From assembly GCA_025362415.1 (NCBI GenBank), contig JANYGM010000015.1, forward strand, positions 1 through 15,779: a stretch of 15,779 bases of DNA, written 5' to 3'. A program made the position numbers and the translations under genes. The stretch comes from a bacterium. Its GTDB lineage: Bacteria > Bacteroidota > Bacteroidia > Cytophagales > Thermonemataceae. Shown in pieces: positions 1 through 6,200 of this stretch. The number at the start of each line of letters is the position of its first letter. Positions within the stretch are counted from its first letter, which is position 1. A model generated the notes under the pieces. It did not search any database. It had not been told where the DNA came from and worked only from the letters and a program-made list of their open reading frames with translations.

Positions 1-677
1 GTCGTAAGGTAACACAAACAAGTTTTATCTTCTTCAATAGCAGAAATTCCGCAGTAGCCATTCTTGAAATTATGCAATTCTATCAAATCTTTTGGAAAAT
101 TATCTAACGAAATATGATATTTTACACCAACATAATTTTGAGTAGCGGTTTTTGTGTTTTCTACAAATTCCCTTTTGAGTTGAACATCAAGGTTTGATTT
201 TTTGCCAAATGCACCACAGACAATTTTTGCACCAAAAGTGCCATTAGAAGTAATTATTTGAGCATTTTTATCTTCCAAAAACACAACATTTTCAACTGTT
301 GTATTTTGGAAAAGTGTTACATTTTGAGAAACCGCAATTTGTGCAAGCAAATTATCAAGAGTATAACGACTAATCCCAAAACCTCCACTTGTCATCTCAT
401 CAGAAAAATAGTTGCCATTTGGCGCAGAAACACGTAATTTATTGATTTTAGGAAGTTGCATATCTGTAAGTGGCACGCCCAAACGCTCCAAAAACGCCCA
501 TGATTCCATAGCAATATATTCGCCACAAACCCTATGAAAAGGATAGTTTTTTTTCTCAAAAACAGCAACTTTTATTGGATTTCCTGCTTTTGTAAGTGTA
601 TTTGTGCGTGTGAGTGCAAGCGCAAGAGTAAGCCCAGCAAGTCCACCACCAACAATAATTACATCAAAATCAGGCAT
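1..677 (-). CDS. FAD-dependent oxidoreductase, geranylgeranyl reductase-like, N-terminal part
   Basis: About 225 residues are visible; the gene runs off the left edge, so its C-terminus is missing. The ATG at 675-677 is followed at once by a Rossmann dinucleotide-binding fold: MPDFDVIIVGGGLAG, with GxGxxG at residues 10-15 and the ribose-binding acidic residue E41 at the end of strand 2 (VAVFEKK). Next comes PFHRVCGEYIAMESW (from residue 46). A CGE motif at this place is typical of the geranylgeranyl-reductase/halogenase-like flavoproteins. From general knowledge of the family, it would bind FAD and reduce or hydroxylate a lipid, isoprenoid or polyketide substrate. In Bacteroidota, similar proteins often sit next to a type III polyketide synthase and a methyltransferase, but neither is in the window. 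It lies 112 bp downstream of the MarR gene on the same strand, so co-regulation is plausible. The FAD fold is secure; the substrate is unknown. Confidence 0.85.
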   Translation of the reverse strand, partial: MPDFDVIIVGGGLAGLTLALALTRTNTLTKAGNPIKVAVFEKKNYPFHRVCGEYIAMESWAFLERLGVPLTDMQLPKINKLRVSAPNGNYFSDEMTSGGFGISRYTLDNLLAQIAVSQNVTLFQNTTVENVVFLEDKNAQIITSNGTFGAKIVCGAFGKKSNLDVQLKREFVENTKTATQNYVGVKYHISLDNFPKDLIELHNFKNGYCGISAIEEDKTCLCYLT

Positions 678-693
678 ATCTTTTGTTTTTGTT

Positions 694-714
694 CGTGGGG
701 TATAAAACCCCACG
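694..714. repeat. Short hairpin repeat, family I copy 1 (loop TTTTATA on minus strand)
   Basis: CGTGGGG (694-700) pairs perfectly with CCCCACG (708-714) around a 7-nt loop. On the minus strand the core reads GTGGGGTTTTATACCCCAC. It lies only 17 nt upstream of the FAD oxidoreductase start codon, inside the probable leader of that gene, so it could affect its transcript as well as being a dispersed repeat. A second copy with the same loop but a different stem lies 30 bp away in the opposite orientation. Confidence 0.7.
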
Positions 715-743
715 TTACTGATTTAAACCATATTATATTTACC

Positions 744-781
744 ATCAATAGCGCAGGGTTTTATACCCTGCGGCTATTGAT
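744..781. repeat. Extended hairpin repeat, family I copy 2, just downstream of the MarR gene
   Basis: A stem of about 15 bp with a single-nucleotide bulge is formed by 744-758 and 766-781, with the inner stem GCAGGG / CCCTGC and the loop TTTTATA (759-765). The outer part pairs ATCAATAG with CTATTGAT. It lies directly 3' of the MarR stop codon (790-792, minus strand) and could end or attenuate that transcript, although no U-tract follows. The loop is identical to that of the inverted copy at 694-714, while two stem pairs differ in a compensatory way. Confidence 0.7.
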
Positions 782-789
782 TAACGAAA

Positions 790-1227
790 TCAAAACACAA
801 CTTTTTTCTCGTCTATAATTTTATTTATCTGTTGAATAACTGAAAAGAAGGTTTTTAGTTCATCTTTATCAATCATTTCCTGCATTTGAAAATTAAAATT
901 AAGTACAGTTTTGCGAGAAATCTCCTTTTTTTCTTTTCCCAAATCAGTCAAAAACACACGAATACCACGTTTGTCTTTGGTGGCTTTTTGCTTATAAATT
1001 AGTCCTTTTTCTTCCATATTTTTGAGGGTTCGTGTGATGCTACGAGCCTCTAGACCCAATAAAGGAGCTATTTTTGTGGCAGATTCTCCTTTTTCAGAGT
1101 CAATATTAAGCAAAATAAATCCTATTGATGTAGTCATATCATTAAGATTTGCCTCTACATTATATAACCGTGAAATGGCGTGCCAAGCCGCTTTTATATT
1201 AAAATCAATGGTTTCTTCTCTTTTCAT
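790..1227 (-). CDS. MarR-family winged-helix transcriptional regulator
   Basis: This encodes about 145 residues, the usual MarR size, and is expected to act as a dimeric DNA-binding repressor in the cytoplasm. The body shows the dimer/effector helix (IDFNIKAAWHAISRLYN), the stretch SIGFILLNIDSEKGESATKIA, the recognition-helix region LGLEARSITRTLKNMEEKGLI and the wing KDKRGIRVFLTDLGKE. I chose the ATG at 1225-1227 (MKREETIDF) because related Bacteroidota MarR proteins begin this way. The reading frame is open further upstream to a TTG at 1293, with another ATG at 1251, but those extensions add low-complexity residues not typical of the family. It is 112 bp upstream of the FAD oxidoreductase on the same strand and probably regulates it, itself, or a lipid-metabolism operon. 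Close relatives in Flavobacteriia commonly accompany fatty-acid oxidation genes. The ligand cannot be read from the sequence. Confidence 0.9.
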   Translation of the reverse strand: MKREETIDFNIKAAWHAISRLYNVEANLNDMTTSIGFILLNIDSEKGESATKIAPLLGLEARSITRTLKNMEEKGLIYKQKATKDKRGIRVFLTDLGKEKKEISRKTVLNFNFQMQEMIDKDELKTFFSVIQQINKIIDEKKVVF

Positions 1228-1320
1228 ATATTTATAATTAGATAACGACATTGTTAATTTGTTATATTTTTTTCGTAATCCTTGATAAATCAAATGGCTA
1301 TAAAAATAGTTATAGTGTCA

Positions 1321-1352
1321 TAAATATCTCGCTCCGCTGGAGCGGAATACAA
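1321..1352. repeat. Hairpin repeat, family II copy 1 (loop GCT)
   Basis: This is the first of two related 32-bp units spaced exactly 50 bp apart. It carries the stem GCTCC (1331-1335), loop GCT, and GGAGC (1339-1343), with an extra C-G pair at 1330/1344. It is framed by TAAATAT on the left and GAATACAA on the right, and both flanks are shared with the second unit. It sits in the gap between the thioredoxin-like lipoprotein gene and the MarR gene. Units of this style occur as dispersed intergenic repeats in Bacteroidota and are often mis-annotated as small proteins. Confidence 0.7.
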
Positions 1353-1370
1353 AATACACTTATTTTCCTA

Positions 1371-1402
1371 TAAATATAACGCCCTGCTAGGGCTGAATAC
1401 AA
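1371..1402. repeat. Hairpin repeat, family II copy 2 (loop GCT)
   Basis: The second unit keeps the flanks TAAATAT and GAATACAA and the loop GCT (1386-1388). Its stem is GCCCT (1381-1385) / AGGGC (1389-1393). Compared with copy 1, two stem pairs have changed on both sides so that pairing is kept. The rest of the 248-bp gap is AT-rich. It also holds two copies of CACTACTCAC at 1436-1445 and 1451-1460, a minor microsatellite-like direct repeat. Confidence 0.7.
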
Positions 1403-1475
1403 TTTATCAATGTCGTTATTTAATTTACGTAAAAACACTACTCACTATTTCACTACTCACTTCACACTTCAAAAT

Positions 1476-2747
1476 CTATTCTTTAAGCATTTTACTCATC
1501 AAATCATTAAAATCTTCTACAAATTTGGTATAATATTCTCCTGTCCCTTGTCCACTAAAACCTGTATAAATCTTACGTACTGTGCCTTTTTTGTCTATAT
1601 AAATGGTGGTAGGAAAAGCTAAAATTTCGCTTAACATTGGCAAAGTCTTGGCTGCCTCTACTTTGTTGTTTGTGCCAGCCACCAAAAAATCATATTCTAC
1701 ATTAAATCTTTTTTGCACTTTTTGGATATTTGTTTTGGCATATTCAAAATCTGCCTTGCGCTCATAAGCGAGAGCAATAATAGCTACCTCTTGATTTTTA
1801 TTTTTCTTGTACCAATCTGCTAAAAAGGCGGTTTCGTCCATACAATTTGGACACCAGCTCCCAAAAATCTGCAAAATAACTACTTTATTTTTGTATTTTT
1901 CATCATCTAATGATACCATTTTACCATTCAAATCAGGAAATTTGAAAGCTATTTTGTCATAACCTTTTTTCAAAAAAGTAAGTGCAAAAGCATCTTTCAG
2001 TTTAGCGTTAGCATTTTTCTTTCCTACAAAAGTTTCTTTGTAAGATGCACCAGACCAAAATTCACCTGTTATTTTTTCATCTTTTGAATTTTCGTCTATT
2101 TTTATCTTAAACAAAAAAGCGTGATTACCATCAAAAGTGGAAAGTAAGGCTTCATTTTGTAGGATATTACCCTGCAAATAGCGGTAGTCACCTGTTTCTG
2201 TCAAAAAAGTTCCAGTAATATTTTCTCCTGTTTGTTGAAAAATGCCTACCGCAGGATAACTTTTTTTGTCTTTATCTGTAAAAGTTATTTCCCATTTTCC
2301 ATTAAAATTAGGCACTGAAGCAGGTTTTGAAATATTTTTTTGTGTATTTGCAAAGCGGTAATTTTGCCCAAAATACGCTGAAAAAGGCTGGTCTTTTGTG
2401 GGTGCATAATATTTACGAAAAACACCAGTGAAAAGCGTATCATTTTGCATTTTGCCAATGAGTGCAGCATCAAAAATATGCAAAGGAATAGTAATAGAGT
2501 CCTCTTTTTGGATAATTTTATCCAAAATTATTTTTTCTTCTGCATTTATAATATGGCTTTCTACTAGGTTTTCTTTGATATTCAAGATAAACGGAATTTC
2601 TCCGCCCTCACTTGCCAAAGAAACACGCCAAGTACCTGTTTTAAGGCTTTTTTTCATTTTTTCTGATTGGTTAGTAGGTTTATTTTCACAAGAAAAAAAG
2701 AAAAAAACAACAGCAATCCATACAAAATATTTCATTTTTAACATCAT
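1476..2747 (-). CDS. TlpA-like thioredoxin-fold lipoprotein
   Basis: This is an exported lipoprotein of about 423 residues. A short charged N-terminus (MMLKMKYF) leads into a hydrophobic stretch ending FFFFSC, where the Cys at about residue 20 is the probable lipidation site. A beta-rich region of about 250 residues follows (for example KWEITFTDKD and GENITGTFLTETGDYRY), which looks lipocalin- or barrel-like but which I cannot name. The last 150 residues are a TlpA/ResA-type thioredoxin domain with the redox motif WCPNC (about residues 298-302) and the cis-proline FPT (about 378-380). It probably reduces or isomerises disulfides of envelope proteins. The frame is open to a TTG at 2777, but a -7-like box at 2766-2773 lies inside that extension, so I prefer the ATG at 2747. 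The ATG at 2735 (MKYF) is equally possible. It has its own gap on either side and no obvious operon partner. Confidence 0.85.
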   Translation of the reverse strand: MMLKMKYFVWIAVVFFFFSCENKPTNQSEKMKKSLKTGTWRVSLASEGGEIPFILNIKENLVESHIINAEEKIILDKIIQKEDSITIPLHIFDAALIGKMQNDTLFTGVFRKYYAPTKDQPFSAYFGQNYRFANTQKNISKPASVPNFNGKWEITFTDKDKKSYPAVGIFQQTGENITGTFLTETGDYRYLQGNILQNEALLSTFDGNHAFLFKIKIDENSKDEKITGEFWSGASYKETFVGKKNANAKLKDAFALTFLKKGYDKIAFKFPDLNGKMVSLDDEKYKNKVVILQIFGSWCPNCMDETAFLADWYKKNKNQEVAIIALAYERKADFEYAKTNIQKVQKRFNVEYDFLVAGTNNKVEAAKTLPMLSEILAFPTTIYIDKKGTVRKIYTGFSGQGTGEYYTKFVEDFNDLMSKMLKE

Positions 2748-2765
2748 TTTGATAAATTTAAAGTA

Positions 2766-2773
2766 CAAATATA
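2766..2773 (-). promoter_or_regulatory. Putative -7 promoter element TATATTTG
   Basis: On the minus strand the sequence TATATTTG matches the Bacteroidota -7 consensus TAnnTTTG exactly. Transcription would start near 2760, giving a short leader of about 12 nt to the ATG at 2747 or 24 nt to the ATG at 2735. No convincing -33 TTTG is seen at the expected distance, and such octamers arise by chance in AT-rich DNA. Confidence 0.4.
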
Positions 2774-2892
2774 GCAATTAAAAGATATTTTGAGCTATTA
2801 TTATTCTGATAGAAATAAAATACGGAGTAATGACACCATTTACCAGTAGGAAAATCTGCGTAGGTGTTGTATATCACAAACTAAGAAACATC

Positions 2893-2926
2893 AAAAAATC
2901 CCTCTCAAATTTGAAAGGGATTTTTT
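2893..2926 (-). terminator. Intrinsic terminator after the large T9SS protein gene
   Basis: AAAAAATCCCT (2893-2903) pairs with AGGGATTTTTT (2916-2926), and an inner TCAAATTTGA continues the symmetry, giving a near-continuous hairpin with A and T tracts on its two sides. It lies 26 bp beyond the stop codon of the minus-strand gene at 2953-8190. The A/T-tract symmetry means it could work in both directions. The remaining bases of the 2748-2952 gap show nothing else recognisable apart from the promoter-like box. Confidence 0.85.
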
Positions 2927-2952
2927 AGTGAAAAGATTTCTACAAAAAGTAT

Positions 2953-3213
2953 TTATTGAATAATTATTTTCTTCACAAAAACATTATTTTCAGAAACTAC
3001 TTTCATCACATACACACCTTGTGCGAGGTTTGTTTGTGTTGCTAGTGTAGCTTTATATCTACCAGAAACGTCTGTTTTGATGTTTTGAGTGAAAATAACT
3101 TTTCCTTCCATATTGCTGATACTAAGGTTGTAGTTTTCTTCTTTTTCTCCATAAAGTGCCAAGCCAATATTATCTTGTGTGGTTGGATTGGGCGAAATAT
3201 CCAAAGTAGCAGT
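2953..3213 (-). other. Type IX secretion C-terminal sorting domain
   Basis: The last 86 residues of the large secreted protein hold the usual type A CTD blocks: a 'DISPNPT' start, a 'LSISNMEGKVIF' middle strand, and the end block 'GVYVMKVVSENNVFVKKIII'. In the family this domain is recognised by the PorU/PorV attachment machinery and is normally cleaved during export. A Lys- and hydrophobic-rich final strand, as here, is typical. Confidence 0.9.
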
Positions 3214-6200
3214 ATTTTTCTCTCCAAAATTAACACTTACAGATTTGCTATAAGCCGTTTTATTATCATTATCAACTTGTTTTAGTCTATAATAAGACGT
3301 TCCAGAAAGAGGATTTTTATCTGTCAAATTATAAGTTTTATTTCCTGTTGTTTTCTTAGCTAAAACCGTTCCTATACGTTCAAAACGCACATTATCACTA
3401 GAACGCTCTACATCAAAATATGCATTATTGGTTTCTGTGATTGTTTCCCAATTTATATCTACTGCTGTATTTGTGTTGTTTTTCCTTGCTGAAAAATACA
3501 AAAGCTCAATAGGCAAAGGCGTAATAATAGGCACAATTACGTGTGGCGAGAACTTGCGCACATTTGTAGCCGTAATGGTTGAAGTACCAGCCGTTACACC
3601 TGTTGTGCTACTTGGATATGGAATTTCCCAAAGTCCAGTAATAGGGTCAAAATGCTGTATAGCCAATATTCCTGTATTTGCTGCAGGAGTTGTATTTTCT
3701 GCACCTCTGTAAGTGAACGTAATATCAGCCGCATCAGCTAAAGGAAGCGGATTTAGGCTTGTATTGATGTCCCACCATCTATCCACTACGTTTTCACCAT
3801 TCAAAAACCCATAAATATTAAGTAGGTTTGCACCTGTTGCAATAGGCAAATTATTTGTCCCTGTGGTACGTGTGGACATACAAATGCTATAATTAGTAGC
3901 CGTTTTCTTATTGAAAAAAGCAGGAATATAACCAGTTGCAGAATTATTCACGCCAAAAGGGAATTGAAAATTACCTATTGTAGTGCCTGCATTCCAACAC
4001 AAAATACTTCCGTTTGTACCTGCATTTGTTTCACTCATAATAAAACCACTACCTCGTGTAATAGCCGTTAGACTTGGATTATTGATAGTCAAAGTTTGAT
4101 TATTTAGACTTAATTGTGTGTTATTCAAACTCAAAATACCGCTTACTTGAATAGGATTTGCTAAAGAAACCGTTTGTGTACTATTTAGATTAAGATTATT
4201 AAAATTTGTTACAGTTGTGCCTCCAATGGTTGCGGGGGCAGTTCCTACAAAATTAACGGTACTGTTATTAGCTACAAAAACACCATTATTAGTAAAATTA
4301 CCAAATATATTCATAGAATTAGTACCCAAAATAGTCAAACTACCAGACAATGCACCAGAGCTATTAATGTCAATATTAAGGGCTTGCGCACCTGCCGCAT
4401 TGATTATAGGCATATTGGGCGCATTTGGCGGAATAATCACGTTTGTTGTAGCATCAGGAACAGTTACGCACCAGTTAGCAGGGTCAAACCAATTATTATT
4501 CACTGCACCAGTCCAAGTAGTAGTAGTTACCCCAGTAAAAGAAAAACCAATATTCAAAGCACCAGAAGAGCCACCATTACCTTCGTACCATCTAAATTCT
4601 ACAATAGAAGCAGGCGTAAGTAAGCCATTCCAAGCGTTTGGATGGCTATCACAACAGCCGTAATGCTCATTCACTTTTGCACCATCAATAAAAAGCTGAT
4701 AAGTGTCGTCGTGGTAAGGTACATCTATTTTGTAATTTCCACAAGGAAAACCAGTTCTTATGTACCTCAAAGTATGCACATCAACAGGCACTTCACAACC
4801 CACATACGTAGAGATAGGCGCACCAGCAGGCGGATAAGGGCTATCCAAAGTTCCCCAACGAGCAAGAGAATTAAAAGAAATATTTGATTCTGTATAATGT
4901 CCCTTATAAACAGACCCAACTAGATTATTACCATTTCCTGCATAACAAAACACGTTCCAACCGCCTGTAGCAGTTGTTCCTGGCGTTCCTTGTGCTAATG
5001 TAGGACCTAAAACCGTAACCGTAACAGTTGCCGAAATAGTATTACAGTTGTTGCTTCCTGCCACGCTATAGGTGTATGTACCTGCAAGTGTAGGCGTAGA
5101 AGTAATACCAAAACCAGTAGTTGCAGACAAACCTGCAGTTGCAGTATTTCCTGTTGTGAGCGTCCAAGCGTAGGTATTTGCACCTGTCGCACTTAGAGTA
5201 ATAGTTTCTCCCAAACAAATACTTGTTTTATCAGAAATAACTGCCGTAGTTGGGTTTGGGTTAATGTTAAAGTTAATAACTTTTGGAAAACTACAACCTG
5301 CCACTACTGCCGTACAAGTTACAGAACCTGTACCAGTAGAGCCTGGAGGCGCATATACTTGTATGCTTGTGCCTGTGGCAGCACTCAAAGTAAGTGTTCC
5401 AGTAGTAACAGTCCAGTTGTAGGTTACACCTGCCACAGTATTAGCAGTAAGTGTTGCTGATGAGCTTGTAGGCGTTAATCCTTCACATATTGTTACACTA
5501 TTTGGTAGACTACTAAAAAGCGTTGGCTGCGAGTTTTCTGTGAAAGTAATACCTCCATAAGAACCACCTGCACCTTCAGTCCAGCGGAGTTCTACGGTAG
5601 AATTTGCACCCAAAAATCCTGTCCAAACATTAGGGCGCAATACACAACAACCACCGTTAGAAAAAACTTGCACTCCATCAACAAAAACCACTACTGCGTC
5701 GTCGTGGACAACATCTAAGCTATAATATCCACAAGGAAATCCTTGTCGTCTATAAACAACAGAATGATTATCAACCCCAACAGCACAACCAACATAACCT
5801 GCAACAGATGAAGGTGTACCATTTGCACCGCTTACCCAAACATTAGCAGAAAAGAAATTAAGTGTATTTTCTGTATAAAATCCTTGATAAGCAGTAAGAG
5901 GGGGATTTGCAGTAGTAGCGTTAGCATTATAACCAGTTCCAGAATAAACATAAGCATTCCACGTATTCAATGGGAATGTACTAGGGCTTGTAGGAACTGT
6001 AACCGTAACGGTTGCTGTATTTGAAAAAAGACAATCATTAAATCCTGTTACTGTATAAGTTTGTGTAGTAGTAGGATTTGCCGTAACACTTGCGCCAGTA
6101 GTGGCACTAAGCCCTGTCGCAGGCGACCAAGTGTAGGTAGTTGCACCATTTGCCGTAAGTGTTACAGGAGTTCCTCCACAAATGCTTGTAATAGGTGCAG

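Noticed and set aside
534..818. A 94-codon plus-strand frame across the FAD oxidoreductase start and the hairpin region
   Set aside because: It is antisense to a well-supported flavoprotein N-terminus and runs through the hairpin repeats. Composition is typical of a chance frame.
1228..1293. N-terminal extension of the MarR protein to a TTG start
   Set aside because: The extension is low in family similarity, starts with a rare codon, and two in-frame ATGs follow. The ATG at 1227 matches the usual MarR N-terminus.
1321..1402. Two repeats at 50-bp spacing considered as a minimal CRISPR array
   Set aside because: Only two units, the repeats differ in their stems, the spacer is AT-rich, and no cas genes are present. 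They fit a dispersed hairpin family better.
2748..2777. N-terminal extension of the thioredoxin-like lipoprotein to a TTG start
   Set aside because: It would put extra hydrophobic residues before the lipoprotein signal and overlaps a promoter-like box. ATG starts at 2747 and 2735 give a normal lipoprotein signal.
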